The notes: generated from the letters alone by a model not told the origin. DNA of 64,000 nt from Periplaneta americana (GCF_040183065.1 NW_027185566.1:62001-126000); one strand, 5' to 3'; positions 48,087-57,332 are shown, numbered from the stretch's first letter. A program made the numbers and translations.

Positions 48087-48454
48087 TGGCTAGAATTGCA
48101 GGTGTAGATCTTCCTGGACACAAGGTTGCCGAGGTCTCTTTGACAAAAATCTATGGTATTGGAAGAAAAACCGCCCAAAAAATATTAACTATGAACAGTA
48201 TCCCTTTCAATACTAGAATGAAAGATGTAACAGATGAACAGGTTCATAAAATTCGTGATTATATTGAGAAAGAATGCAAGGTAGAGGGTGAACTCAGAAC
48301 AGAAATTCGTTTTAATATCAAGCGTCTTATGGATATTGGTTGTTATCGAGGTTTAAGACATAGGGTTGGACTTCCTGTTCGTGGTCAGAGTTCTAAAACA
48401 AATGCTAGAACCAGAAAAGGTAAGAAAAAAACTGTAGCGAATAAAAAGAAATAG
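48086..48454 (+). CDS. rpsM: Ribosomal protein uS13
   Basis: 30S head protein, 122 residues: [54 protein letters not shown] and a basic tail [17 protein letters not shown]. Opens the alpha section. Confidence 0.97.
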   Translation: MARIAGVDLPGHKVAEVSLTKIYGIGRKTAQKILTMNSIPFNTRMKDVTDEQVHKIRDYIEKECKVEGELRTEIRFNIKRLMDIGCYRGLRHRVGLPVRGQSSKTNARTRKGKKKTVANKKK

Positions 48455-48464
48455 GGGTTGAATT

Positions 48465-48863
48465 GTGGCTAAACCATCAACAAAATCAAGTAGAAAAAAG
48501 ATTGTCAAGAAGAATATTGCAAGAGGAATTGTACATATTTATTCTAGTTTTAATAATACCATTATTAGTATTACAGACTTACATGGGAATGTTATTTCTT
48601 GGTCTAGCTCTGGTGTCGGAGGAACATTTAAAAATTCTCGTAAAAGTACTCCGTTTGCAGCACAGGTAGCAGCGGAAAATGCAGCTAAAGTAGCCGTAGA
48701 ACATGGATTAGTAGAAGTTCATGTAAGGTTGAAGGGACCTGGAGCAGGGAGAGAAACGGCTGTTAGAGCATTAGGAGTTGTTGGGGTAAAGGTTTTATCT
48801 ATTTCAGATGTTACTCCTATCCCACATAATGGCTGTAGACCACCTAAACCAAGAAGAGGATAA
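48465..48863 (+). CDS. rpsK: Ribosomal protein uS11
   Basis: 30S platform protein, 132 residues. Starts with GTG at 48465. Features: [40 protein letters not shown] and the C-terminal [17 protein letters not shown]. Confidence 0.97.
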   Translation: MAKPSTKSSRKKIVKKNIARGIVHIYSSFNNTIISITDLHGNVISWSSSGVGGTFKNSRKSTPFAAQVAAENAAKVAVEHGLVEVHVRLKGPGAGRETAVRALGVVGVKVLSISDVTPIPHNGCRPPKPRRG

Positions 48864-48872
48864 GGAGAGTAT

Positions 48873-49490
48873 ATGTCAACAAATGAAATGTCAAAATGTA
48901 AACAGTGTAGAGCAGAGAATACCAAGCTTTTTTTGAAAGGAGATCGCTGTCTTAGCTCTAAGTGTCCTTTGGTTCAGAAAAAGAAAGGGATTATTTCTAA
49001 AGGTAGAAAAGGAAAAACCAGTTATTATGGGCTTCAGTTGAGGGAGAAACAAAAATTAAAAAGATTTTATGGTGTTTCTGAATCTCAGTTCAGAAAAAGT
49101 TATGCAATCGCTGCCCATGCTCAAGGAAACACTGGGGATACAATGATTCAATATTTAGAAAGGCGTTTAGATAATGTCGTCTATCGTCTTGGATTTGCGG
49201 TTTCTCGTGCTCAAGCTAGACAAATGGTTTCTCATAATTTTTTTCAAGTGAATGATGTCACCTGTAATATTCCTTCTTTTATTGTCAAAAGAGGGGATAA
49301 AATTGTTTTAAGGGATGGTAAAAGACAATATGTTGTTCTGGAAGGAAATGCTCAAAGAGATTATACAGTTCCACAATGGTTAGATAAAAAAGATAATTAT
49401 CAGGCCGTCGTTTTAGATGCACCTGTTCGTGAAGATATGAGAGATATTGAAGTGAAAGAACAGTTGATTATTGAGTTGTACTCTAAATAA
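48873..49490 (+). CDS. rpsD: Ribosomal protein uS4, zinc-binding form
   Basis: Primary 16S-binding protein, 205 residues. Cys9, Cys12, Cys26 and Cys31 form the zinc site; the S4 domain is RRLDNVVYRLGFAVSRAQAR, QMVSHNFFQVN. GGAG precedes the ATG. Confidence 0.97.
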   Translation: MSTNEMSKCKQCRAENTKLFLKGDRCLSSKCPLVQKKKGIISKGRKGKTSYYGLQLREKQKLKRFYGVSESQFRKSYAIAAHAQGNTGDTMIQYLERRLDNVVYRLGFAVSRAQARQMVSHNFFQVNDVTCNIPSFIVKRGDKIVLRDGKRQYVVLEGNAQRDYTVPQWLDKKDNYQAVVLDAPVREDMRDIEVKEQLIIELYSK

Positions 49491-49505
49491 TAAAGGGAGC
49501 TGAAA

Positions 49506-50624
49506 ATGCCGCACAGACATTTATTAACAAATTTTAAAAAACCTTCTATGCGTGGGATTAATTATAAAGTTCTTTCTGAGGATAGAAATTATGGTAAATT
49601 AACGGCTTCTCCATTTGAAAGAGGCTATGCTACTACTATTGCCAATTCTTTGAGAAGAGTGCTTATTTCTTCTTTGCCTGGTTATGCTATCACTGGAATT
49701 AATGTCAAATTTCATAATGATAAGGGAGTTTTGACAAGCTTGTTCAGTTCCTTTGATAATATTCACGGAGTTTATGAAGATACTTTGGATATTATTCAAA
49801 ACCTCAAAAAAGTTAGGTTGGCACTGGTAGATGGAACTGAAGAGAGAAAAATTCTTTTAGAATTTAAGGGGAAAAAAGAAGTTACAGCAAAAGATTTTAT
49901 GTTGGATGAAGGACTTTTTGTCTATAATGAAGATCAATATGTGATGTCCCTCAATAAAGAGGCTAATCTTTCAATGGAACTGACCATTTCTTTTGGTAGA
50001 GGTTACCAACCTGCAGAAATAATCCAAAAAGATTCTACGGAAAAGGGGTTTATTGCTATTGATGGTCTATATTCTCCTGTCACAAAAGTTAATTATGAAG
50101 TGGACAATTTTAGAATTGATCAAAGGGCAGATTATGAGCAATTTACTTTGGAAGTATGGACGGACGGTTCTATTTCTGTAGTGGATGCTATTGCTGATGC
50201 TGCTAAAATACTGAAAGATCATTATTTGCCTCTGATTAATTTTAATGAAGAGGAATATGATACTAGAGAAGGGGCAACTAAAGATGATGCGGATTCTCCA
50301 GAGGAAGATAAGCTTTTAAAAGCTATGAAGACTCAAATAGAGGAACTAGAACTCAATGCCCGAGCTTATAATTGTTTAATGTCTATTTCTGTAACTCATG
50401 TGGGGGATCTATTACTTAAACCTAAAGCTGAGCTCGAAAAGACCAAAAATTTGGGGCAAAAATCTTTGGATGAGATTAAGCAAAAATTACAGAAATTTGA
50501 TCTTTACTTAGATATGCCGATTCCCGCTATGGTTAATGAGCGATATAAGCAATTTAAGTCTAATTATCAAGCTGTAGAACCTCCTGCTTTTTACGAAGTA
50601 GATGAAGAAGAAGATGAAGAATAG
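49506..50624 (+). CDS. rpoA: RNA polymerase alpha subunit
   Basis: Assembly platform of RNA polymerase. 372 residues against the usual 315-345. The N-terminal domain has PFERGYATTIANSLRRVLIS and SLPGYAITGINVKF. The C-terminal domain, ARAYNCLMSISVTHVGDLL and KTKNLGQKSLDEIKQKL, retains the Arg, Asn and Lys used for UP-element DNA in E. coli. The protein ends in an acidic tail (DEEEDEE), and a linker with an acidic stretch (TKDDADSPEEDK) adds length. Confidence 0.98.
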   Translation: MPHRHLLTNFKKPSMRGINYKVLSEDRNYGKLTASPFERGYATTIANSLRRVLISSLPGYAITGINVKFHNDKGVLTSLFSSFDNIHGVYEDTLDIIQNLKKVRLALVDGTEERKILLEFKGKKEVTAKDFMLDEGLFVYNEDQYVMSLNKEANLSMELTISFGRGYQPAEIIQKDSTEKGFIAIDGLYSPVTKVNYEVDNFRIDQRADYEQFTLEVWTDGSISVVDAIADAAKILKDHYLPLINFNEEEYDTREGATKDDADSPEEDKLLKAMKTQIEELELNARAYNCLMSISVTHVGDLLLKPKAELEKTKNLGQKSLDEIKQKLQKFDLYLDMPIPAMVNERYKQFKSNYQAVEPPAFYEVDEEEDEE

Positions 50625-50635
50625 GGGATTGAAAT

Positions 50636-51013
50636 ATGCGACATGCTGTAAGAACTAAAAAACTGGGTAGAAAACATTCCCATAGAAAAGCGTTGTTGAA
50701 GAATTTGACTTTGTCATTACTCAAGCATGAAAAAATGACAACTACTTTGGCAAAAGCAAAAGCTCTGCAAAGATATATCGAACCGATGATTACTCGTGCG
50801 AAAGTGGATACTACTGCTAATAGACGATTGGTGTTTTCCAAATTAGGTCATAAATCTATGACAGATAAATTATTTACTGATATTGGTCCTCGATATAACT
50901 CTCGTCCTGGTGGTTATACAAGGGTTTTAAAATTGGATAATAGAAAGGGTGACGATGCTCTCATAGCTTATATAGAGTTGGTAGAGGAAGAAATTACCCC
51001 AAAAAATAAATAA
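50636..51013 (+). CDS. rplQ: Ribosomal protein bL17
   Basis: 50S tunnel-exit protein of 125 residues: RTKKLGRKHSHRKALLKNLT, HEKMTTTLAKAKALQRYIEP and GPRYNSRPGGYTRVLKL. Last gene of the ribosomal block, followed 11 bases later by a hairpin terminator. Confidence 0.97.
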   Translation: MRHAVRTKKLGRKHSHRKALLKNLTLSLLKHEKMTTTLAKAKALQRYIEPMITRAKVDTTANRRLVFSKLGHKSMTDKLFTDIGPRYNSRPGGYTRVLKLDNRKGDDALIAYIELVEEEITPKNK

Positions 51014-51024
51014 TAAATTCTCTT

Positions 51025-51046
51025 GGAGAACCCATTAGGGTTCTCC
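51025..51046 (+). terminator. Rho-independent terminator of the ribosomal block
   Basis: A 9-base-pair perfect stem GGAGAACCC / GGGTTCTCC with tetraloop ATTA, followed by a short T run (ATTTTC). It lies just after rplQ and ends the long ribosomal transcript. Confidence 0.85.
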
Positions 51047-51109
51047 ATTTTCAAACTTAATTCTTCGTATTTTTTTTTAACTTTGTTTATTGTTTTAGTA
51101 GGCTATAGA

Positions 51110-51169
51110 CTGTGCATCCGGTGAGAATCTCCAACGGAGGAACAGGATAGAGAGAGTTTCCTCTCCCTA
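51110..51169. other. Structured intergenic element, function unknown
   Basis: The 169 bases between rplQ and the next gene are unlike the A+T-rich neighbours. ATCC (51116) pairs with GGAT (51145) around an inner CTCC-AAC-GGAG hairpin, and CTGT (51110) could instead pair with ACAG (51142). Next comes a 9-base-pair stem, best on the minus strand: TAGGGAGAG-GAAA-CTCTCTCTA with a GNRA tetraloop and one G-U pair. On the minus strand it lies just after the parvulin gene stop, so part may be its transcript end; no T run follows. The plus-strand segment CGGTGAGAATC is faintly like a cobalamin-riboswitch box, but the rest does not fit. It could be a small RNA. Confidence 0.4.
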
Positions 51170-51182
51170 ATCAGAAATTGAA

Positions 51183-52700
51183 TTATTTTTCCTTTGTATC
51201 AGTGTTGTTTTTTTCTGGTTTAATAAAATCAGGATTAAAAACTACTTTGTACTGGGGAAATAGGAGTGTTGCTTGCTGTTCAACAAACTCTAACATTTTG
51301 GCAGATTCTTTTTGCTGAAATTCTTGAGTTTTGTCATAAATAATCATATTTTTTATTTGATTTTTGAGATCTTTAGTCAAAGGAGTGACTGTTGTTTTTT
51401 TCCCATCATCGGTTGTTTGTGTAAACATAGATTTATTGGTATCATAGTATGTTTGAATTTCTTTTGGAGTGGCTGAATATTTTGGCATTTTAACGGGTTT
51501 AGGTCCTTTTGCTTTTATAAGATCTTGTATATACAAACCTGCTTTAGTAGCTAACTCTTGAAGTTGGATGGTATCCTGAACATAAGGGTCTTTATCTGCT
51601 CCTTGTTGTTGTACATATAAGTCCATAATGTAGGAGAGAACGCCGTAGTTTTTTACAGTTTCTTCTATTTCTTCAGGAGAGGTATTTTTTAGGAGTAGTT
51701 GAATTTGCTTTTTGTCTCCTTGTAAAACCTTTTCGAAAAAGTCTTTTCCAGTATATGAAATAGTTTTGTTTATAGTATAGAGGGTTTCTCCTTCTGTTTT
51801 AGAAGAATAATTTTGGAAATAAGTTTTGAAATCCAGTGAAGGATTTTTTTCTACTGAAAAATCTTCCATCAGTTTTTTTTCGAATTGTTGAGATACCTCA
51901 TTTTTTTTGGTTTGTAAGACTCTGTTATAAATTTGAGGATCGTTATCTTTAATATCGCTAACAGATCTATCTTGGATATTTTCTATGTAGATGATATGAA
52001 GACCGAATTGAGAGACAACGTCAGGGATAATTTCGTGATTTTTTTTCGCTCCTAAGGCCGCTTTTGTGAATTCAGGAACAAATGAACCATCATCATAAAT
52101 CCACTGTGGAATTAATCCGCCAGATTCTTTACTTCCTTTATCTTCTGAATATTTTTTTGCAAGATCGGCAAAATTAGCACCTCCATTTAACTCTTTTAAA
52201 ATCTGAGCTTCTAAATTTTTACCTTTTACAGGATCTTTCATAGACCCGTCATTAGCGAGTAAAATATGTCTTACCTGTGCTCTTTTTTTGTAGGGCTCCA
52301 AATCAGAATCGGATACAGTGATTTTATCCATCATCGGTTTTATGATATTTTGTCCTATATATCTTTGATAGATGGCTTTCTGGGATTTTTCCATCTGAGC
52401 ATCTAGTATTTTTTGCATTTCTGGCTGGTTTTTAAAAAAACCAGTTTTGTCTGCTTCCTTAGCAAAAACGGTAGTCATAGCATATTTTTTAAATGCTTCA
52501 GCAATCACAACATCGGAAAGATCTTTTTTTGTTTTTTCAATCTCATCTGGAGCTAGTATTAGCGAGATAAGACTATCTACTGTATATTCTTTATTTCCAA
52601 TACTTCCTAAAACACGGGTATCTTTACTGTTGTTACAGGCATTAAACAACAATAGTATGAGAACAAAAGAAGTGAATACTCTATTTTTTGTAAATTTCAT
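51183..52700 (-). CDS. Parvulin-type peptidyl-prolyl isomerase lipoprotein (SurA/PrsA-like)
   Basis: A periplasmic folding factor candidate. The signal peptide VLILLLFNAC ends in the lipid-modified Cys near residue 22 (mature CNNSKDT). The PpiC domain lies at about residues 130-245: RAQVRHILLAN, FADLAKKYSEDKGSKESGGL and SQFGLHIIYIENI, which carry the conserved His and aromatic residues. Flanking regions are helical, as in chaperone parts of SurA and PrsA. I chose the ATG at 52700 with GGAG 6 bases upstream. Total 505 residues. Confidence 0.87.
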   Translation of the reverse strand: MKFTKNRVFTSFVLILLLFNACNNSKDTRVLGSIGNKEYTVDSLISLILAPDEIEKTKKDLSDVVIAEAFKKYAMTTVFAKEADKTGFFKNQPEMQKILDAQMEKSQKAIYQRYIGQNIIKPMMDKITVSDSDLEPYKKRAQVRHILLANDGSMKDPVKGKNLEAQILKELNGGANFADLAKKYSEDKGSKESGGLIPQWIYDDGSFVPEFTKAALGAKKNHEIIPDVVSQFGLHIIYIENIQDRSVSDIKDNDPQIYNRVLQTKKNEVSQQFEKKLMEDFSVEKNPSLDFKTYFQNYSSKTEGETLYTINKTISYTGKDFFEKVLQGDKKQIQLLLKNTSPEEIEETVKNYGVLSYIMDLYVQQQGADKDPYVQDTIQLQELATKAGLYIQDLIKAKGPKPVKMPKYSATPKEIQTYYDTNKSMFTQTTDDGKKTTVTPLTKDLKNQIKNMIIYDKTQEFQQKESAKMLEFVEQQATLLFPQYKVVFNPDFIKPEKNNTDTKEK

Positions 52701-52820
52701 AAGTGTCTCCATAAATTTTTCACTTCATATAATATAAACAAAAAAGATAAAAATCATCGATTTTTCATCAATCTTTTTGTAGTATTTTTAATTAATATTT
52801 TTGGTATTCGAGGTTGGAAA

Positions 52821-53387
52821 ATGAAAGAGGAGCAGAGTCAATTTTTATTTTTGGGCGATTCTACCACATATGGTTATCCTTATACAAATCAAAAATCTTG
52901 GGTTTGGTACATTAGCTCTTATTTTATAAACAAAAAGTGCGTCAATTTGGGAGTAAATGGTGCAGATATTATAGATATTTACCATAATTTTAACAGCTAT
53001 ATACAAACGCACTCAGGTGAAAATATTTCGGATGTCTTTATTATGTCAGGGTTGAATGAAGTGTTTCATGATATTACTCTGCAACAGGTAGATCAGGCAC
53101 TTTTAGATATCTTTGAGCTATGTCAACAAAATCACTTTCACTTGTATTGTGGGTTGAGTATTGCTGTGTTCGGAGAAGAGTTAGATGAAGGTGAATCGAA
53201 AAAATGGAGATCTATTAGAGAAAGAATATCTTGTTGGGCAGATGTGAATCATATACCTAAAATAGACTTCAATATTCTCAGTACTGCGGAAGATTACAGT
53301 GATTTTTTGCATCCTTCTTTAGTAGGGTATGAAAAGATGGCGGAATGTTTTTTGTTTAATTGGAAAAATAATTGTAGAACTTTTTGA
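52821..53387 (+). CDS. SGNH/GDSL hydrolase
   Basis: A 188-residue cytoplasmic-type hydrolase of the SGNH superfamily. Block I FLGDSTTYGYP carries the catalytic Ser, block II contains NLGVNGAD with Gly, block III is GLNE with Asn, and block V DFLHPS carries the Asp-His pair. Substrate unknown; small enzymes of this type are often acyl or acetyl esterases. No signal peptide is seen. It precedes rpsT in the same orientation by 63 bases. Confidence 0.85.
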   Translation: MKEEQSQFLFLGDSTTYGYPYTNQKSWVWYISSYFINKKCVNLGVNGADIIDIYHNFNSYIQTHSGENISDVFIMSGLNEVFHDITLQQVDQALLDIFELCQQNHFHLYCGLSIAVFGEELDEGESKKWRSIRERISCWADVNHIPKIDFNILSTAEDYSDFLHPSLVGYEKMAECFLFNWKNNCRTF

Positions 53388-53450
53388 CATTTTCTAATAT
53401 TTTGAGTAAATTTTGTCTCATATTAGTGAAAATACACACTGGAGATTTTT

Positions 53451-53729
53451 GTGGGAAAAAGTTTATCTGTAATTAAAAGTCATCGTCAAGATGAAAAAAG
53501 AAGAGAGCGCAATTTGTACTATAAAGATGGGATGACCAAGTATAGAAAACAAGTTCGCAGAATGATTGAACGAAAAGAAGAACATAAAAACATTATGGAT
53601 GTTTATGCTAAATTTGTCAGTTTTGTAGATAAAGCTGCAAAAAAAAGTATTTTACATAAAAATACAGCTGCGCGTAAAAAATCTAGAATTAACGCAATGA
53701 TTAAAGCTTATCATACAGCAGGAGCATAG
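53451..53729 (+). CDS. rpsT: Ribosomal protein bS20
   Basis: Three-helix 16S-binding protein of 92 residues. Starts with GTG (53451) with GGAG 6 bases upstream. Signature: KSHRQDEKRRERNLYYK near the start and SILHKNTAARKKSRINAMIK at the end. An imperfect inverted repeat lies just upstream (53394-53426). Confidence 0.93.
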   Translation: MGKSLSVIKSHRQDEKRRERNLYYKDGMTKYRKQVRRMIERKEEHKNIMDVYAKFVSFVDKAAKKSILHKNTAARKKSRINAMIKAYHTAGA

Positions 53730-53737
53730 AGGTAACC

Positions 53738-54112
53738 GTGTCTGCACTTATTATTATACTGAATATTGTAATCGGTATTACCGCCGTATTTTTGATATTA
53801 TTGGTTGTTGCCCAGTCCAATAAGGGGTCCGATTTAGGACTTTTTGGAGGGTCGGCTGAAATGGTTTTTGGCTCTGGACAAATGAATGCTGTGAGTCGTA
53901 TTACTATGATTTGTGCTTTGATTATGATGTTGAGTGTTTTTTTGGTAGGGTTTTTAAAGTCTTTTTCTACAAAAACTCTGCGAGAGGTTACCCCTGAAAA
54001 TCAGAGTATTGTTATTGAAAGTTCTGAACCTAACAAAAAAAACAAAGAAACCACGCCTGTGGTGGAGAAACAGACGGTTAAAGAGTCTAGAGTATCTCAA
54101 GTAAAACCTTAG
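53738..54112 (+). CDS. secG: Protein translocase subunit SecG
   Basis: Small Sec subunit. Two membrane segments at residues about 3-23 and 52-72 flank the family loop VVAQSNKGSDLGLFGGSAEM, VFGSGQ. The C-terminal 50 residues are a charged, Glu/Lys/Thr/Val-rich extension, not part of the usual 75-residue protein. Starts with GTG with GAGG upstream. Confidence 0.92.
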   Translation: MSALIIILNIVIGITAVFLILLVVAQSNKGSDLGLFGGSAEMVFGSGQMNAVSRITMICALIMMLSVFLVGFLKSFSTKTLREVTPENQSIVIESSEPNKKNKETTPVVEKQTVKESRVSQVKP

Positions 54113-54143
54113 GGTTTCATTTGCTTTTCAGTTGGGAGATGGC

Positions 54144-54962
54144 ATGATTCAGGATATCGATCCGATTTTATTTTCTATTGGACCAGTTCATGTAAGGTAC
54201 TATGGAATTTTTTATATGGCTGGGTTTCTGTTAGCCTATTATTTTTTTAGGTTTCTTGTAAAAAAAGGGATTGTTCCAGGTTCTTTGACGAATAGAAAAA
54301 TAGAGGATTATATTTTTTATTTGGTTATTTGGACCGTTATAGGTGCTCGGTTATTTGAAGTTTTGTTCTATAATCTCCATTATTTCTTGGCAAATCCCCT
54401 AAAAATATTTGCGGTGTGGGAAGGTGGGCTTTCTTTTCATGGGGGGTTAATGGGAGTTTTACTTTATAGCTGGTATTTTACCAAAAAACAGGGAATATCT
54501 CCTTTGCTATGGTTAGATTTTTGTTCTTTACCAGCATCTTTTGGTTTATTTTTAGGTCGACTTGCCAATTTTATCAATGGAGAGCTTTATGGTTTTCCTG
54601 TTTCAGATCAGACTCATCCTCCATTTTGGGCAGTTCTTTTTAAAAGAACCGATCCTCTCCATCTGTATAGGTATCCTACTCAAATACTTGAAAGCTTGTC
54701 TAATCTTTTGGTGTTTGTCGTTCTTCTACTAGTATTTATCCGTCTTGTCAAAAAAGGTCCTCTTCCTTTGAAAAAAGGGGGAATTTTAGCAGGTATTTTT
54801 TGTATTGGGTATGGAGCCCTTCGTTTTCTTGTTGAGTATCTAAAAGATTATGAACAGGATGTTTTACTTGGGTTTTCTATGGGGCAACTACTTTGTATTC
54901 CTGTTATTTTGCTTGGTATTGCCATTCTTTATGTCTACAAGAGAGATCGTGTTCAACTTTAA
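54144..54962 (+). CDS. lgt: Prolipoprotein diacylglyceryl transferase
   Basis: Attaches diacylglycerol to lipobox cysteines. The 272-residue membrane protein contains the family signatures GARLFEVLFYNLHYF, GGLSFHGGLMG with the essential His, and GRLANFINGELYG (the Lgt signature, here with Ala before Asn). I chose the ATG at 54144 with GGGAG 5 bases upstream, not the in-frame TTG at 54132. Its stop overlaps the next ATG by one base. The window itself encodes at least two likely client lipoproteins. Confidence 0.95.
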   Translation: MIQDIDPILFSIGPVHVRYYGIFYMAGFLLAYYFFRFLVKKGIVPGSLTNRKIEDYIFYLVIWTVIGARLFEVLFYNLHYFLANPLKIFAVWEGGLSFHGGLMGVLLYSWYFTKKQGISPLLWLDFCSLPASFGLFLGRLANFINGELYGFPVSDQTHPPFWAVLFKRTDPLHLYRYPTQILESLSNLLVFVVLLLVFIRLVKKGPLPLKKGGILAGIFCIGYGALRFLVEYLKDYEQDVLLGFSMGQLLCIPVILLGIAILYVYKRDRVQL

Positions 54963-56440
54963 TGTCTTTTTATGTCAAAGAAAATTCTAACCATCTTCCC
55001 ATTCTTTATATTCAGGATAAGCCATTTCACAGTTTGAGAGATCCTTATAAAGATACTCGACTCATCCAAGTGGTACCTACTGCGGAAAGTTATTTTTTGA
55101 TTGGAATTGGATTGGGTTATGTTTTGGAAGCTTTTAGGGAGATTATTTCCCAACGGTCAATAAGGATTATTGTATTTTTTCAATTTCAAGAAGAACGAGA
55201 ATTATTTTGGAAATATGCAAGTTTCTTAAAATTGGATGTCTTGGTTGAAAAAACTTTTTTATTGTCTGAAAAAAAGGCTTGGAGTAGTTTCTTAAATGAA
55301 CTGAACCTCTCTCAATCTAAAGTATGGAGTCATCCTTATTATCATGCTCTTATGGAAGATACACCTCTGGAACGATCTTATTTTGAATTACAACAATATA
55401 TTAAACAGTCTTTAATGAATCAAATTACGGATATTGCTTTTGGTTTTCGTTGGTGGAGAAATTTTTTACACAATTATTCTACACAAAAAATCCATATTTT
55501 TTCAAAACCATTGCAAGTTGGAGATTTTTCAATTCTATTGGTGGGAAGTGGTTTTAGTAGTTACCAATACAAAAATCGTATCCAAGAGGTTCGAGAATAT
55601 ACCATTATTATTGCTATCCCGCCTGTTTTAGATTTACTATTCAATATTGAGGTTATTCCAGATATCATTGTTATGACGGATGGAGGGGTTGCTAACCGTT
55701 TTTACCTAACATTAAAAAATCCTCAATTTAAAGATACAATTTTTATTGTTTATCCTCATATATATTCTCAGGTTTTAAAATGGTTTCCTGGAAAAATCTA
55801 TATGATAAATGGAGGACTAGAACCAGAAACAATACTGACTCCAGAATTGGAGTATTTTCCTAGTGGAGGAAGTGTAGCATCTACAGCGTTAGATATAGCC
55901 ATGAGCCTTTCTAAAAATATATGGACCATCGGATTTGATTTTGCTTATACAAATCATCATCCTCATTATCCAGGATCTCCACTAGAAAGTCAAAAATTCT
56001 TTGTTGGTCACCGTTTTTCACCTCCTGAGACAGGTTTTTCTTTACAGGTTCTTCTAAGAAGTGTCGAATATAAAAACAATAAAACAACTCCTGTATTAAA
56101 GGCTTATCAAGAATATTTCCAAAAACAAATTGAAAATGCTACCCAAAAAGGGTATCAAATTCAAAAGTTAGCTTTTTTTCATCATACAGTGGCATTAAAA
56201 GGACAAAAAGAGGTTATTTCTTTACAAGATAGGGATATAAAAACTCACCTCAAAAAGGAAAGGCTTCAATCGTTAAAAGATATACTCCAAAATGCAATAA
56301 AAAACAAAAATTATCAACATCCTATTTTTAATATCCTTTTAGCAAAAATCAAAGCTAAGAATGGCAATATAGCAGAAGTATTAGAAAAAGAACAAAATTT
56401 TTTGGAAAATTTACTGTTGCAAATAGAGGAAGGACCGTAA
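54962..56440 (+). CDS. Maf/DUF115-family protein (6-hydroxymethylpterin pyrophosphokinase MptE-like)
   Basis: A 492-residue protein of the motility accessory factor family, linked in other bacteria to flagellin glycosylation. Core features are IIIAIPPVLDLLFNIEVIPD, the following VMTDGG, and YFPSGGSVASTALDIAMSL with IWTIGFDFAYTNHH. The first nucleotide-sugar-binding loop reads VGSGFSSYQ, where the family normally has AGPSL, so this copy is divergent. Translation is coupled to lgt (TAATG). The 3' end overlaps yqeK by 30 bases. Confidence 0.8.
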   Translation: MSFYVKENSNHLPILYIQDKPFHSLRDPYKDTRLIQVVPTAESYFLIGIGLGYVLEAFREIISQRSIRIIVFFQFQEERELFWKYASFLKLDVLVEKTFLLSEKKAWSSFLNELNLSQSKVWSHPYYHALMEDTPLERSYFELQQYIKQSLMNQITDIAFGFRWWRNFLHNYSTQKIHIFSKPLQVGDFSILLVGSGFSSYQYKNRIQEVREYTIIIAIPPVLDLLFNIEVIPDIIVMTDGGVANRFYLTLKNPQFKDTIFIVYPHIYSQVLKWFPGKIYMINGGLEPETILTPELEYFPSGGSVASTALDIAMSLSKNIWTIGFDFAYTNHHPHYPGSPLESQKFFVGHRFSPPETGFSLQVLLRSVEYKNNKTTPVLKAYQEYFQKQIENATQKGYQIQKLAFFHHTVALKGQKEVISLQDRDIKTHLKKERLQSLKDILQNAIKNKNYQHPIFNILLAKIKAKNGNIAEVLEKEQNFLENLLLQIEEGP

Positions 56441-57007
56441 CCATTTTTGAAAATCTATGGTCCAATAATGAATATGAAGATTGTGTTGTTGTAGGTATTC
56501 TATTTTGGTTGTACAGATATCAAAAGCAGCTTGATGAAGAGAGTTCTGCGCCGTTTTATATAGAGGGAGAAATAGGTTAGGATTGGTTTGATGGGTGGAA
56601 GACAAAAAATCGGCAATATAAAGAAGTATTCCTGTTTGTGACCAGTTAGCTTTTCCTGTAGTATGAAAGGAAACAGCTTCTAATATTTCTGCATCTTGAA
56701 TATGAAATTGGTGTTTGAGCTTCAAGCTGGACAGATAACCATGTGTAAGAGTAGGAAATTGGCTAAAGTCGTCCAAAAAAGGTTCTTGAAATTTCTCTGC
56801 AAAAACTCGGGCTTCTTGAATAGATACATTTTTAGAAAAATCATGCATTAAGGCAGCTATTTGGATCTTATGAAGCGAAATATTGGAGTGATACTCCACC
56901 AAATCAGATGAAATCTCCAAAACTAACAAAGAATGAAAATACCGATAAGGATCGGAAGAGAGTTCTCTTTTTAAAGAACTCTTTAAATCTTCCAACGAAG
57001 GTGTCAT
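56411..57007 (-). CDS. yqeK: YqeK-type HD-domain phosphohydrolase
   Basis: A 198-residue HD-domain enzyme of the YqeK group, which hydrolyses symmetric dinucleoside tetraphosphates such as Ap4A. Metal-binding residues lie in RYFHSLLV, the HD pair ALMHDFSKN, then LTHGYLS, VSFHTTG and LLYIADFLS. I chose the ATG at 57007, just after the stop of the small upstream gene; no separate ribosome site is seen, so coupling is likely. Overlaps the Maf gene tail to tail. Confidence 0.85.
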   Translation of the reverse strand: MTPSLEDLKSSLKRELSSDPYRYFHSLLVLEISSDLVEYHSNISLHKIQIAALMHDFSKNVSIQEARVFAEKFQEPFLDDFSQFPTLTHGYLSSLKLKHQFHIQDAEILEAVSFHTTGKANWSQTGILLYIADFLSSTHQTNPNLFLPLYKTAQNSLHQAAFDICTTKIEYLQQHNLHIHYWTIDFQKWLRSFLYLQQ

Positions 57008-57011
57008 AACA

Positions 57012-57317
57012 CTAGATTTTTTTGGGGGTATACTTAAATTTAGCACTTTTTAATTGAGCCTCTTTGAGTTCCTCAGAAATTTCTTGAAGTTGTTCTACAG
57101 AAGAGAGTTCTCTTGCTTGTATCATAGACATTACCGCTTTTTCTAAAACAGACATCTCTTTGCCTTTAGCTTCTATTTTGGATTTCAGTTCATTATCTGC
57201 AAGTACTTTTTCTGCGAGTACAAATTTTTTCTCGATAAAAAGATTTCTATGATTTGTCAATCCTGCCAAAAATGTTTTGTATGCGTCTTTTCTTCTAGAC
57301 TTTGCTTTTTTACTCAT
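57012..57317 (-). CDS. Small lysine-rich helical protein, unknown function
   Basis: A 101-residue protein starting MSKKAKSRRKDAYKTFLAGL, rich in Lys and Glu, probably two or three long helices with coiled-coil tendency (AEKVLADNELKSKIEAKG) and a basic end KYTPKKI. I recognise no family. It lies directly upstream of yqeK, where other bacteria often place nadD or rsfS, but it does not match RsfS. I chose the ATG at 57317 with GGGA upstream. A GTGCAA-N8-TTGCAC palindrome lies in its leader. Confidence 0.65.
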   Translation of the reverse strand: MSKKAKSRRKDAYKTFLAGLTNHRNLFIEKKFVLAEKVLADNELKSKIEAKGKEMSVLEKAVMSMIQARELSSVEQLQEISEELKEAQLKSAKFKYTPKKI

Positions 57318-57332
57318 ACGCCAGTGTCCCTT

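Noticed and set aside
51118-51150. Resemblance of CGGTGAGAATC to a cobalamin riboswitch box
   Set aside because: The rest of the conserved core (the CCGCCACTG element) is absent, and no plus-strand cobalamin-related gene follows.
54893-54961. Upstream in-frame start for the Maf gene
   Set aside because: This extension is inside lgt; the TAATG junction at 54960-54964 gives a normal coupled start.
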